A stretch of DNA of 64,000 bases from Trichoplusia ni (lineage: Eukaryota > Arthropoda > Insecta > Lepidoptera > Noctuidae). Under the pieces are notes generated by a model that saw only the letters and a program-made list of their open reading frames with translations, was not told the origin of the DNA and ran no database searches. The stretch lies in assembly GCF_003590095.1 (NCBI RefSeq), contig NC_039483.1, positions 16,678,001 to 16,742,000 on the forward strand. Direction: 5' to 3'. The position numbers were made by a program, and so were the translations under genes. Shown one piece after another: positions 26,813 through 39,401 of the stretch. Numbering within the stretch: the stretch's first letter is position 1; each line of letters begins with the position of its first letter.

Positions 26813-27582
26813 TTGTAAGTGAACTCTCTATCCTCTCCTTGACTTAGAGTTTCGTCGACTGAGGTGTTTCATGATGTATTTTCATTTTATTCATATCTTC
26901 AGATTATTTTTCTAATCAAGTAACTGATTCGTTTATGATTTCGCAGTTTTAACTATTCTGAATTCCCTATCATATTTATCGATAACTTTTTAATCGTCAT
27001 CAAGTTCAAAAACGTTAAATAAAACTTGAAAAATAACAACAGAATTTAAAAGACAGCGTTAAATAATTCCTGTTTAAACTAAAAATATAACGCGTTCTTA
27101 GCGCCAGCATTCTCTTGAGACGTTGCAACATTTCTGCGACAAATCGCAAGTTTACAACCGACCTAAAGTTAGCTCGCGTCGCGTTACCGCCACATAGCGG
27201 CCACCTTTGCAAACGGTCTTCGCGGTAATTAGTTTTGTACAATTTTAGACTTTAATGCCTCGCTTGTCATCTGTTAGCCTGATAATGGCTTCCTACGTTA
27301 ATTTATATGTGGCGAGATATAAATTATGATTATTTAACTCCGTACTCGGGGGCGTTACGTAAGTTTTGTAAATGGGACCTTTATTTTCTATGTAAGTTTT
27401 AAATTAATGTGTTGGAGAAAGATACTTTCTGGCTCCATTTAATTTAATTTAATTTTGTGTTTGTGCTGCGTTCGTATTCGGGCATTTACTATACTTAAGT
27501 ATAAAATAAACCAAAGAGTTTTTAATTTACAGATTGCATATTTTAATGGGCAAATCAATATGGGTCAAAACACAACTTAGAA

Positions 27583-27735
27583 TCGTCGACCTAGCCTTTT
27601 CCCAACTATGTTGGGGTCAGCTTCCAGTCTAACCGGATGCAGCTAACTACCAATGTTTTATATGGTGGGACCTATTTGACATCCTCAACCCGATGCCGCC
27701 GTAGACTGGTTCTCAGACACTAATAGCTTAGCGGA
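27583..27735 (-). mobile_element. 'ggcctagccttttcccaac' family repeat
   Basis: The plus strand reads cctagccttttcccaacta, tgttggggtcagcttccag, tctaaccggatgcagcta and catcctcaaccc. The better preserved copy at 62600 has its ATG-rich tail at the left, so the element runs on the minus strand. This copy has a decayed tail and no clear target-site duplication. Confidence 0.75.
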
Positions 27736-28064
27736 AATAGAAAAAATAATAAAACTACACATGCAAGCAAAGTCGCGGCTGATAGACAGACTAACTATTT
27801 TATTCGCGTGATATTTATGTTTGTGGTTCATTAACGGCGGCAACGTACCGCAGATGTATGCTTAATTTGTCACGTTAAAGCAAACATTGCAGCTAATGAA
27901 ACAAATGGGTTAACATAATATTAGATATCGTAACTAGCTGTCTAAATTAATATTAATAAAACACAGATTAGATATTTCAATTAGCAAATTTCATCAATAG
28001 GGCAATAAATATACACGCCAGTATGTTGATATCAATATTGGTAATATTTTTGATGACATAATAA

Positions 28065-28183
28065 AGGTCTCGGGTCGAGTCTGGATGAGGCTAGCACACG
28101 ACCGTAGAAATTGGCACGAGAACGGGGAGGCCTATGCCCAGCAGTGGGAGGATGAAGGCTGTGGATGATGATGATGATGATGA
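28065..28183 (+). mobile_element. RTE-type LINE 3' end with (TGA)n tail
   Basis: The frame is still open over the C-terminus of the element's reverse transcriptase (WMRLAHDRRNWHENGEAYAQ, then QWEDEGCG and stop), followed by a (tga)n tail at about 28164-28183. The copy is 5'-truncated to about 120 bp. This is the best preserved of the window's RTE tails. Confidence 0.8.
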
Positions 28184-28361
28184 ACCGATTTTCCTTTTCT
28201 TAGGGCACCAATAAAAATGCGATGAAACATTAATTTGGAATATTGAGTTTCGCATGACGTCATAATATTTGTATCTCAAGCTCGACGATATACGCTCGAT
28301 AGTACTTGTATGGTAGACTTAATTTCACTTTATCTTTAGCCCTCTTCTTATACAAAAAAAA

Positions 28362-28470
28362 AACTGGTCAAGTGACTGTCAATTGGATAATCACCAAAAA
28401 AAAATATGACCGTAACAATCGCTAATTATTCCGATTTTTCCTTTTGGGTACGGAAATCTAAAAACAATAT
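28362..28470 (+). repeat. Internally deleted copy of the 'gggtacggaa' repeat
   Basis: It starts aaactggtcaagtgactgtc (family head: ggccaagtgcgagtc) and ends cttttgggtacggaaatcta (family end: gggtacggaaccctaaaa). About 110 bp remain, so most of the interior is missing. Confidence 0.55.
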
Positions 28471-29109
28471 TACAATTCATACTGTTTTCAATTTAAGTAG
28501 GTAGACCATCGATATTCCATTCAAAGCCCATCAATTCCTATTTTTCTGATTTTTATTCTCCGACATTTGCGTACACTAAAAAATCAAAATTCAATATTTG
28601 GACAATGATATTTTTGTCAAATTTAATGTCCAACATAACACACAGATTTGTCGTTAGCCGTACAAAACCACATACAAATTACGGCCGGTATGCGACAGCC
28701 ATATTGTCACAGATGAGTAAACAGTTTGCAATTATTGTTGTAATATATATTTCCACATAATCGTTAATTATTATAGGTGTATGCTTTTCATAATACGTGC
28801 GAACACCACAATACAGAGATTATCCTAAAAATACGTAATTAATATAAATTATTTTACAAATATTGTTATTATTTATGTTATTTATTTTTTAATTGTCGCC
28901 TTTGTGTTATTATGCTTATGCACACGTAATTGTGATTACAGTTTCACCAACATGACAAATACATAGTATACTAAAATGTATACCATACAAAAGCGTCCTT
29001 TGGACTTTGCTGATAGGTAAACATTTTACTTATTTAAAGATAATACCATCAAAAAATATTTTAACTTTCAAATTTTAATTGGAAAATATTGAAAGATATC
29101 ACTAACATA
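28471..29109. other. Gene-free stretch
   Basis: AT-rich, nothing recognised. Confidence 0.5.
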
Positions 29110-29361
29110 GGCACTAGAATCTAGTGTCGTAAGACATCCGACTGAGCGGGACACACTATAGTGGACAAGGGAGTGCGCCTACACTGGTGCATACTCCTAT
29201 AGCCCGATGGGATAGCAATCCGACACGACCGGAGAGAGATCAGGACCCGCCTTTTGACGTGCCTTCCGAAACAAGGAATTCTAAGGTCAATAAGTGGAAG
29301 TGAACTCGAGACCTATGACTTGGCAGTCCTATGATAATATGATATCACGAAGCCATCGCAG
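29110..29361 (-). mobile_element. SINE-like repeat, tRNA-derived head
   Basis: Read on the minus strand, the right part carries a degenerate B-box-like ggtctcgagttcacttcc. The left part holds a recurrent body (gtcctgatctctctccggtc, gtgtcggattgctatccc). I recognise the body as a common moth SINE. The A box is too eroded to define. Confidence 0.55.
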
Positions 29362-30402
29362 CTTTCACTAACATAACCATCCTCTCAGATCAACAATTCC
29401 TATTTTCGGTCTCAAACAGATCACTATTTGAATTTCATACGGCTTAGCGACTGCGGCGACCGCACGTCCGACTTTTAATGAGACGCGCGCGGAATTGTCC
29501 GGATCGAGATGTGATTTTAAAATTTAAATTCAAATATGTTTAGGAATACTTGAGATGCATGAGCTGCACTTTATCTAGCTGGACGCTTTGAATAATCTCG
29601 AATACGGAACATAAAAGTACTATGATACTCGTATTATTGGATAGGATGTCACAAACGTATCTCGGGCCTGACTATTAAAGCTGCGAAAGAGAGATGCCGT
29701 TACAGCGAGTAGTACGCTGTCCTGTTTCCTCAGCTGTAATTTGCCATGCCTAAAGGTGTAGTGGTAGGTATCCCTTTGTGAATGATATAAGTAGCTTCTT
29801 CTGAAGTTATTTTTTTTTACAATACTTGCTGGTTTAGTAGTAAATAGTTATGTTGCTGTTTGTTCAATTTTTGTATATACAGCTCAATACCGTCAATCTT
29901 TTGTTCAATTCTAAGGATCGTTAGTAGTTGGTATTAATGGGACAGCATTAATACTATACAATACCAGTTAATGCTGCTTCCTGGTAAGTAAATAGTGGAC
30001 CTCAGCAAAGTAAAATAAAAGCTATCAATACATTATATTTTTTCCTGAAATAAGAACAATTCCAATTAATAACAATGTTAGTTTTACAAAACACGTAATG
30101 ATTTACAAGTAAACTTTATTTTTTATTTTCAAATTTAAAACCAAACAGAATGCAATGTATATTATTCCACGTGCAAACACAAGTTGGGCGCAAACACGTC
30201 CAAGCACGGATTAAACGTCCAAATTTTATTAAAATTTATGAGCACCCTAATTCTACCGAATTATTATCTACATTGGGTTGGGTTATATTGTGCAGTTATA
30301 TGATAATCTTGTGAACTAAGCATTAATGTCAGTGATACAGATTTAAGTAAAGGATGAATTTATTCCAGAAATGAAAAACAGTAATTTAAATCTGGTATCG
30401 CA
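29362..30402. other. Gene-free stretch
   Basis: A GC-rich patch at about 29435-29520 is unassigned. A third, weaker relative of the hairpins at 15.9 and 18.3 kb may lie at 29680-29745. Otherwise featureless. Confidence 0.4.
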
Positions 30403-30591
30403 GGGGTTTTCACAAACATTCAAGTCTCATGCACAAAGACACCTAAAGTCAGAACAATACGTTCCTGGATTCGAGAAAACAAAAATGCTTGTCCTTCGCG
30501 GGGATCGAACCGACGATAACGATGATAACCGACGCACACGGTGGTTTTACATGGTAAGCTTTACCACTTAGCTCAGCTGATCAGTGCAGCG
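30403..30591 (-). mobile_element. tRNA-derived SINE
   Basis: The head lies at the right. The minus strand reads ctgagctaagtggtaaagc (A box region) and ggttcgatccccgcgaagg (B box with the usual ccccgcgaaggacaagca continuation). The body runs left through a conserved tail region. It is the same family as the copies at 31.2, 38.6, 39.6, 45.5 and 49.1 kb. Confidence 0.75.
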
Positions 30592-31157
30592 AAGTCAATA
30601 TTTGCAAACCAATGCCATAAAACTACCAAAATAATTGAATATACCTATCAATTAGAACATTTTCCAAAAACCTTTTTTTTTATTCGCATCTTACCTAAAA
30701 CATCCGTAATTTCCCTGAACAGAGAGATTGGGTTTGAAAAACATTCCCAAAAAGTTACTCTCGCGACCTAATTTTGGAAGTGCGCAAATAAACGTGTCGC
30801 GAAACAACAAAGTTGTACGATCTCGCATTGCACGCAAAGCGCTAGAGGCTATACTTACATAAATACGGGTTTCCTACAATAACAATTAAAGTTTTGTTAA
30901 TTTAGTGGCCATGTTACTTACCTATTAAAGTTTTCGCTGATAAATGTTCACTGTTCACCTATTTGAGGAAACAAACATGTTTTGAGCTCTAAGCTGTCGG
31001 ATTCCAAACGATCTGGTTTTGTTATTTCAGCGTATTGTTTTTCTACTTGACAATGTTTAATGTATATTTACGCAACATCTATGTTCATTACATTTACATC
31101 TATGCACAGTACATACACTATGTCGTACTGATTTACATAATACATTTTATTTTTTAA

Positions 31158-31294
31158 TTTAAATCACATGCACAGACCCCCAAACAAGCATTCGTGGATC
31201 ACTCAAACACACTTACGCGGGGATTGAAACCTCGACACGTCGTGCATAGTGGGTTGTATGTAACAACCCTAACCACTTGGATATCCGTGCAGCA
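31158..31294 (-). mobile_element. tRNA-derived SINE
   Basis: The minus strand reads gatatccaagtggttaggg (A box) and gtgtcgaggtttcaatcccc (degenerate B box), followed by cacgaatgcttgtttggggg and gtgcatgtgattt. The copy is about 137 bp and slightly diverged. Confidence 0.75.
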
Positions 31295-31729
31295 TAATGT
31301 TAATGTAAATAAACAGCTGGACATAGATTTCAAATACTAATGCAAAAAAAAAATATCATTCGAAACATTTTCTCCAAGCTTTGCTGTCCATTTTACCCAT
31401 TTCAATACACTCAATAAAAAAGTCTTACAAATAAGACACGAGTAATTTAAACTTGGTCTCAGTTGAAAACCAATTCCATGCAAAATAAGTTGAAACCACT
31501 TCATGGACGAGTTAGATCACTCAGCAAATCGGAGATATCTAAATAGAGTTTAATTCAGTCGCGCAGAGCTTCGTGAAGCGGTAAAGTAGATTTACGAATT
31601 TGCATCGCAAGTCCAATTGAGTTTTTTAAGGAATTGGCGCTTTGGAATTGTTGTCCCTCCTCTGTACTGTATTTAAATGTTCTTTGAGTTTTAGATGCTT
31701 TGTATTGGGTAGTTCTGGATGTTAGTGTG

Positions 31730-31900
31730 ATTGTTTTAGGTTTTCGTACACGAATTGCAAAAAATGGAATCCTATTACTGAGGCTTGACTGTTTGTCTGT
31801 CTGTCGATAGGGTGCATCTTTGGAACTAAGATAGCAAGAGAGTTGTTGTTTTCTCATAATTATGATGTATTTCGGTCCGTTGCCGGTATAACAACAAATA
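31730..31900 (-). repeat. Copy of the 'gggtacggaaccc' repeat
   Basis: The minus strand carries attatgagaaaacaacaact, ctatcttagttcc, a gacagacagacaaacag stretch, cagtaataggattccat and gtacgaaaacctaaaa. These are the consecutive landmarks of the family seen at 26.7 kb. A 120-codon open frame over this stretch (31555-31917, -) is therefore repeat-derived and not a gene. Confidence 0.6.
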
Positions 31901-34600
31901 TTAAAATTAAAGATCAAGGTTAGGCCGTTACTTGCTAAGGGCCGAATTTTGGAATAAAAAAAAAAGTGAGCATCCTCAACCCACCCCCTTTTTAGTCAGT
32001 GGGTTAGGCCCATTTGTTTTTCCTTAGCATCAAAACGATGACTGCGACTCGCATTTGACCAGTTATTTGTTTCAGAATTGTTATTTTTCTTCTTTTTACT
32101 TTCAATTTCGTTAAGTACTATCGATGTCTCGAAAACAAGCTCTGATCATCATTCTGCATAGCAGGTTTAATCAAAACTTTTTGACAAAGTTTCAAAAATA
32201 CATTTTGCTGCAAGGACGAAGTAGCTCAAAAACAATTCATTCATTGGAAGTTACTGATCTACGAAAAATGATTTGCTAAAGGATATCACAATTGGATCGG
32301 ATTTTTCAGATTCCCAAAATTACATAATACCAACCAATGTCCAAAACATCAACATTCAATCAACCAGGTTACCGAATGTAATCAATCTCAATTCTAAACC
32401 TTTGCCTCAGATTCCGAAACTTCATAAGGTACATCAGATTGGTCAGTATTGGTATAGGTACTTACATAGGTGCTGCGCATGGACGACGATAAACTACGTT
32501 ACACGTCACGTTGGGCATAGACACGACGTAGATCAACGCCACCCATTCACTGCCATGACTGACATTCAGCTGAAAGGCAATTTTTTGGTATCTGTAAACG
32601 AAAATTCTGGATCTTTTTTTTTGTTCGAGTAAATTTGTATTTTTAAGGTGTATAGCAAAACTATAAGCCTTAACCAAATTATCGATGAGCCACATATTTT
32701 CCAACCATAAGTTAGGATGTCCCGGTAGAAGTAAGCTGATTCAGCTACTTAAGCTTAAAGGTTGCATATCACATCTATGCTACTAATTGTTCCAAAAGAA
32801 ACTATTATAATTGTAGTATCATTCCAAGGAATATCTTCTCAAAAGGCTTGCAACAGTTGAACAATTCATGAACTAAGTTATCTGGAAATCACAACGGTTT
32901 CTGTCGTCCATATGTACAAGTGTATGAGCAAGCCACCGAATAACGTTCATGCGGAGTGCTTTCGTACGTCGGCATCGCAGAACAAACGCCCCGCCCGCTG
33001 TCTTATCGTTATAATACTAGTTTAAACTAGTTCCAGCCGGCTGTGCGTTTTAGGGCTGCCAAATTAAAGTGAACAGGTGAGTATCGAAATGATTTTCGTT
33101 AAATCATATATTTAGGTAATAGTAGACATTTTATTTTAATCCTCAAAAAATCTTGTGTAGGTGAATATTCTCGAGCATAATTGTATACTAAAATTAGTTT
33201 AATAACAGCACATTATTTTTAATAAAGGTTCACAGAATAAGCAAGTATGTAATTTTAAGACTATCTACCAAGTAATTATGTTAGAAAGAACACCGTAAAC
33301 AACGTAATGTTCGCTAATTCTGCGTTAATTAATCTGTTTTTCAAGCCGAGAGAGTTTACTGCCTCAGACACTTGTGTACCCGTACTTGTTAAGTGACAGC
33401 CCTACACGTACAGTCGGTCTGCACGGTACATACATTTTAGTCGGCGCCGCGTCGAAGTTTGTTGTTCGCAGTTAATTTTCTTTGTGAAAATTCTCCTCTT
33501 AACTTCATGAGTGTTAATCTTTGAGATTGAAGTTTTAAAGTAAATCCTCTTTGTACGTTATAAGTATGAACTTGATGTTTCTTACGTGATAGTTGCTGAA
33601 GAAAAATATTGCGGCGGAACATTTGAGTTGGTAACAAAGTACAGTCGTGGTTCAGGATATAAACATATTCTCGGGTAGTCCGCGTTTGCAGCGGGGTCAC
33701 GTTTTAGTTAGTTTTTTCAAGAGAGTTAAAGTGTATTACGTTTGTGAAGTAAGGACAATGCGAAGAAAAGTAATAAAGACTGCTTTTGAAATGGAACTGT
33801 CGCTGTGTATTTTATTGTGTGTAATGGACAATCAGAAATGTTGCGTTATTTCTATAAATGTGGTGAACGTGCAGCTGCTGTGAATTCTAAAGGATTTAAT
33901 GTTGTTTATGTTGCAAATAAAAAAGTATTTTTCCTTTTTACTAAATAGTTCCTTACTTACTTGTGTGTTAAAAAACTCCTTTTTATAATTAATGTTTGTC
34001 TTCAATACTCTCCTGATCCATGACACAATTTGAAATTAGACTTTGAAAAAGTCATCCCGTAAAGATTTTACACCATTGTGTCATTACTCTTCTCCACATC
34101 ATCCTTTTCACACTTAGTGTCACTTTCTAGCATTATTAGTAATTACTTAAAATTTTACTTACTTTTACCTCCAAAATAAACATTCCAAGAACTAATCATT
34201 TGAGCAATATCACACGAACGTACATGAAAATACACCAAAGCTACGACTAAACTGAAACCAGGTTTTATCGATATCAATACAAATATGCGAAGCAGTATTC
34301 GTCGCCATTAGTAAACACGTCACAGCCACTTGAATAGAGGCTTTCAGTAGAAGTTAGTACGGTTCTAGGTAAATACGCATTGGACGCTACCGACTAAAAA
34401 AGAAGTTTCTAGTTTTTCGTTTACCGAAAAAGTTTTGTTTGCTATCTAGACTAGCTGTCTTTTTATATGTAGCAAAGATAGAGTCTTTGCTTTTTTAGGG
34501 GTTTTTTTCTGGAGTCTTAATTATATCGCGACCTTATTTTAGCGTTATGTAAGTTTTTTTGGTATTATATTATTAGGATAATCAGGATGCAAGTGTGTAA
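31901..34600. other. Gene-free stretch with promoter-like sequence
   Basis: Between 32985 and 33080 lie a GC box, a TATA-like ttataata, a 16-bp perfect palindrome and an AG|gtgagt donor (listed separately). At 33400-33750 a further GC-richer, possibly 5'-UTR-like region ends near a gtaagg donor at about 33748. The 119-codon frame at 32273-32629 (+) shows no family motif. Confidence 0.35.
32985..33076 (+). promoter_or_regulatory. Candidate promoter with non-coding first exon
   Basis: The GC-rich cgccccgcccgc (32987-32998) is followed by ttataata (33009-33016), the perfect 16-bp palindrome actagtttaaactagt (33016-33031), and a splice donor aacag|gtgagtatc after 33076. The combination suggests transcription to the right with an untranslated first exon. 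No ATG lies in the presumed exon and no downstream exon was identified. Confidence 0.3.
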
Positions 34601-34667
34601 ATAAATTTGAAAGTCTTTGCCGTATATATGTATGTACCTTATATACGGCAAAGACTTTCAAATTTAT
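34601..34667. repeat. Perfect 28-bp inverted repeat (hairpin)
   Basis: Arms 34601-34628 and 34640-34667 are exact reverse complements, separated by an 11-base loop. The arm begins ataaatttgaaagtctttgc. Identity stops abruptly at both outer ends. This could be a recent template-switch event or a source of double-stranded RNA; no transposon family was recognised. Confidence 0.85.
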
Positions 34668-36740
34668 GTTAGGTGCGTTTACTACGGGAATAAGTTGCCA
34701 CACATTAATAGCGGCTTTATTTCTTGTGTTATTTAGGCATCAATGTCGTACCTGCAAGCTGAACGCCTGTCTCTTACTTTTGCACTATGAGCCAGTAGCT
34801 TTTGATTCTATTTATCATCAAAAACAAATCCGTCGCTACCAAATTTCAGTAGGATCAGACTTAAAAGTGTATTTTTCAACTTATGTAACAAACGAACATG
34901 TTGCCAAACGGCAGCTCGAAATCAAAACAATGCTACACCCATCATTGGTCCTTGTATTGTCGCGAAGTAGAGTCGGCTAACCGGATTACGGCAGCACCTG
35001 ACTATGTAACGAAGGCTTGGCTAACACTAACATAGTTATACCGAGTCTACGGGCGACTGTTTTGTGAGCAACTGCAGCCGTACGATAAGGCGCTGCTATT
35101 TGAAACGGGTACGTGAGACTTTATACATTAAATATACGAGCTTCTTTGGCACTGTATAGGGGTGTTATACAACGTATTTTGGTGAATTTCGGTTATATTC
35201 TAAATGACGCGTCTGCCACCTGAAATGAACAACTTTCTTTAGATGGTAAAAACCACTTGTTAATTTGCCATATATAATTAATTATTATTTTTCCTAATCT
35301 TATTATTGTCATTGCTAAACAAATGAGGAAACAAATGTTCAATTCCTTAGCAAAAGTGAATTCAGAATTGCTAATAAGCTACACAATTATATTAGAACCT
35401 CATGAGGATGTTAACAGAACATGATTTCAGGAAAACGTTAGGTCAATGTCCTGGCTGACCTGAGTGAAGGTTAACACGTGGAAAAGCCGTCTTAGAAAAG
35501 TCGTCCCAAACTTTCCTCTAAAACGCGACGCTGGAACACAAACTTCCCACCCGTGTATTTGAATACTAAGAAACCTATAGAGAGGGTAGCGTTTGGCAAA
35601 CTATCGCACGTGCCCTCTCTTTCCTAATGAACTTCCACAACAACATCACAACTCCAACTTACTTAACATTATTTATAGAAAATCTTATTCAAATTATTTG
35701 CTTCGCAAACAGCGCACGTATGAAGTTCTAACGCTATTCAGATAGGATTAAATTCTCCGAGAGATTTTCCTGAATCTGGGGCTTAAAGACTATTAGCTGA
35801 TTAAGTTATCGCAGTTCAGAAACTCTGATGTGAACAAGTTTTGAAGGATGGAGCTCGTTCCGGTGTTTCTTAATTTTCGAGACATGTGCTAAATATGTTA
35901 TAGAAGTTTTGTAAATTTAATGTGTGCAGTTTAATTTAAGTAAATGTTTCGAATGTTTTCAGGAGCTGTGAATAATTATATGAAAAAACGAAAGAAATTA
36001 ACATTTTTATTTTGTTTTACAATGAAGGCTCTTTATATTCAGTATAGGTTAGCTAATGTTTTCGTATATGCACTTAGCATGTTAGAGCCATTACCTGCCA
36101 CTTACCGACTTTGGTAGGTAAGTGGCATGTTTCTGACTCCTAGCTTGTTGGCAGACGGATAGTCAGCAGAGACTTAGGAATAAGGTTCTACATTTACCCA
36201 TTGGTACCAAAACCATAAAAATTAAACATTGTCTCCCAAATTTTCCGAAGACCGTTACCACAACATCCATCTTTCAAAATTAACTCGTGCCCCACGATTC
36301 CGCTTAATGTTCTGCGAACAAAAGCGTGTCCAGAACAATCGGTAACGGTCCCCAATTACAGTTCGTTTTGCTTTGTGACGTGCTCGTTGACTAGTGAACC
36401 TTGCGTTTGACAATCGTTCATGTTTGATGTTCACTTCATCTATCGCAAATTAGGTGTAATGTGTCTCTATCCAGTGAAGTTTGGGATTCATTAGGGAATT
36501 GGCCGGCGCTGCTTTCCATATGGCTCTACTTCTGAATCTTCTCAGTTACTGATGACAAATAGCACCAGGTGCTGTATATAACTATTCGGAGTGATTCGTG
36601 TTGTCTTCGTGATAATGATAATAGTGAATTTTGACTGCACTGATTGCACAGTGGCTAAGGTCACCACAGTAAGCCCGCAGAGCGTTAGACTTTTTTTAAG
36701 ACAAGTGATGTAAATTCTGTCGATAAGTTTTGTAATTCGA
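34668..36740. other. Gene-free stretch
   Basis: An open frame of 104 codons begins within the right arm of the hairpin (34666-34977, +) but shows no family motif. A perfect 11-bp hairpin (tgccacttacc / ggtaagtggca) lies at about 36097-36127. GC-richer patches at 35490-35640 and 36290-36560 are unassigned. Confidence 0.4.
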
Positions 36741-37494
36741 TCACTACATATTATAAAACAGGACCACTTTTTCTGTCCCTATTTCCCCTTGACCACTTAA
36801 ATCTTTGAAACTACTCGACGGATTTTGATGTGGTTTTCTTTAATAGGAAAAGTGATTTATGACTAAGGTTTTTAAGTATAAACTATGCATATTTTCGTAC
36901 AGGAACATAGTCAATTTTAGCGATTTCAAATGTATTCACTATTTTTTTACGCTTTCATTGCAAACGCTGGCTTAACCGAAGAGAGACTTCAAAATAATGT
37001 TCTACACTATTGTACACCATAAAAAGACCTACAAAAAGTCCGTGAGCATATCTCCATCTCTTAAGGTTCGCTCACAATAACCAATTTTTTTGTAATAATT
37101 TTATTTTATACTTTCATTGTAAACGCTGACTTAACACCAAGAGCTACATCAAAATAATGTTCTACAATATTGTAGACCATAAAAAGATCTACAAAAAAGT
37201 CTTTGACAGCACATACCTCTGTTTTAAGGTTGACTCACCATAACCATTTTTTTGGCTAATAATTTTATTCCAAAACAAAACTTCTTTGCGAAGCTGTTTT
37301 TGTTGAGATAGTAATCCTTATCAAAATCAAAATAAATACGACAATTATTCAATTTTTCAAATTTTAAACGTTTATTCCAAAGTTTTTTCATTACGATGCA
37401 ACGACGATGGTATGAATCCTTATCAAAATAAAGAACATTAAAGAAATTCTGTGGCGCACTGCTCCCGTGCGAAGCCGGGGCGGGTCGCTAGTCC
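36741..37494 (-). mobile_element. Short non-autonomous element with internal tandem duplication
   Basis: The minus strand starts ggactagcgacccgccccgg with cttcgcacggg at 37494, the 5' end typical of the moth element also seen at 3.0 and 52.9 kb. It ends near 36741 after a stretch like aaatccgtcgagtagtttc. At about 750 bp it is much longer than those copies because it contains a 159-bp tandem duplication. No protein is encoded. Confidence 0.7.
36935..37268. repeat. 159-bp tandem repeat, two diverged copies
   Basis: The landmark ctttcattg(c/t)aaacgctg(g/a)c occurs at 36952 and 37111, followed in both by aaaataatgttctacaatattgtaga-like and ccataaaaagatctac-like sequence and ending aataattttatt. 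The copies differ at many positions, so the duplication is old and probably characterises an element subfamily. Confidence 0.75.
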
Positions 37495-38605
37495 TTTAAT
37501 AAATTAACAAAGCCTTTGATATTAAATTATACATAAAATATAACATCTAAGTAACACAAACATCTTGTCATTTTTACAAGACGCTCAATTTTAAACAGAA
37601 CACTTTTACTAGCTCGAAGTCAACAACTACGGGCCATTACTAAAAAATCAGCTGAAATTGTCGCCACAACAGCCACTATCCCGAAAAACCTTGTAAAAGC
37701 ACATACCAATCTACGGAAATGTGTCTTTATGCGAGTTCTGGTCACACGATGCCCGTTAGTGGAGCAAACAAGAAAACCGCATCAGAATTTCAAATGCGCT
37801 CTGATCCTTAGCTTTGATGTGGCAAAAAGAATTTAGCTAAACGCGTTGGTTGAGTAGAAAGGTTTTAAATGTGGATTTATTATGGACATAAAACATAAAA
37901 ATTGTTTTATGTTTTTTTATGAAAGCTTTTCATACTCTTGTTGTGTTAGTTTTAATATTAATGGAATCTAGTAATTATAGATACAGATTTTATTATTATG
38001 ATTATTGTATTCGACAAACATTTTTTTTTTCAATCATAATGTAAAAAAATGTCTTCATACTAACGAGAACTCACAACAACAAGTTTTATAAAACGTAGGA
38101 ACCAAATAATTTAATTCTATGTATGTTACCTACTTATATTTATTTGTTCTAGAAACCCGAGTAAAAGATGTAATATAGACACTTCCAAGGTTTCTGCTCT
38201 ACCCAATCCTTTCTACCTTTTCACACAGAAATACACCTTTTTTCTTAACCTAAAAAAAATACGTTTTCCCGAAAATAAACCCTTGCAAAGTCAAAAAATA
38301 CCCGAACTTTAATCTGAAGGTAACTGCTATAACTGAATATTACTGAAGCAATAAGCAATTTATTTTTATTTTATGTTCGAAAACCTTGGCCGCGCAGGTT
38401 TCATTTTCATCACGAGTCCTTCTAAAATAGTTTTATTTCACTAGATGCTGAAGTGTAAGGCTTCTAGTTGTAATGAATAGTGCATTTTAATGCCTTTCTC
38501 TCCTTCGCATGAACCTTTGATTGAAAGCAAAATTTGCTGTACTTTTAATTGTAAATGTGTACGTGTAAGCGTTTTATTCAAAACAACGCGCTCTTAGAAA
38601 TTTAG
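37495..38605. other. Gene-free stretch
   Basis: The quasi-palindrome cgcatcagaatttcaaatgcg lies at 37778-37798, one of three such copies in the window. Otherwise AT-rich and featureless. Confidence 0.4.
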
Positions 38606-38702
38606 TCCTCGTGTCAAGGGAGTGTCACAAACATTGAGGCCACATGCACCGATCACCCAAGCTCAGCACATGCATTCGTGTATTACAGAAGTACTTGGCA
38701 CT
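38606..38702 (-). mobile_element. tRNA-derived SINE, body fragment without head
   Basis: The minus strand reads acacgaatgcatgtgctgag, cttgggtgatcggtgcatgt and ggcctcaatgtttgtgaca, the body of the SINE family at 30.4 and 49.1 kb. The tRNA-like head is missing. Confidence 0.6.
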
Positions 38703-39401
38703 TTATATAAAATTGAGAATTTTGAAACTTTAAAATAATCGGCTAAGATAGAATAGTATTTATGTTGTTCTAACGACATTGTTTATATTTCAGCGGCCTC
38801 AACATTTCAAAATCGTCGTAAATGCCAAACGTTACCAAAACCACTTTAGCTCTTGAATTATAGCCTGAAAACTGCGTACAAAAACATTTATTCAGCACAC
38901 AAAATCCCTGCCAAACCAGAGAAGACCTTTAAAAATAATGTCTTTACTGAAAACAAGTAGTTTTACGCAGTGTCACATTTGAATTTCAGATGCGATATCT
39001 TGTTTGTTCTGAAGTTGAATAAGCTCCATGGTTCCGTATAGTTTTGACAAAAGGTGTTCGTTTGGATCTAGTAGAACGAACATTTACCGTTTGGAAATGA
39101 AAACCATTAAATTAAATCCATCTCGTTTGTATAGAATTCAAATAAAATCAAATAGTTATTTGTGCATTTAAATTTATAACTTACTTAAAGAGCTTCAATT
39201 AGTTGGGCTAAAAAATCTTAACTTCATAAAATTGAAATCAGCAGTAAAAATATATAAGGAGGTCCATAAGTTTTCACCAAATAATTGTTTGTGTCTATTA
39301 GATGGTACTTTATTTTTTTATCTAGCTATCTCTTCTTTAGAAAAGGTTTTAATCCCCAAATTTTACCTCACAAAACGCATTCCATCACCTTAGTTTTTGG
39401 G

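Noticed and set aside
31555..31917. 120-codon open frame on the minus strand as a gene
   Set aside because: It overlaps an abundant dispersed repeat; the peptide comes from the repeat.
32273..32632. 119-codon open frame on the plus strand
   Set aside because: Low-information peptide without motif, splice sites or promoter.
34601..34667. A known microRNA precursor
   Set aside because: Neither arm matches any conserved insect miRNA seed I know, and the absolute perfection of the stem is atypical of animal miRNA precursors.
34666..34980. 104-codon open frame next to the 28-bp hairpin
   Set aside because: No motif recognised and its start lies inside the hairpin arm.
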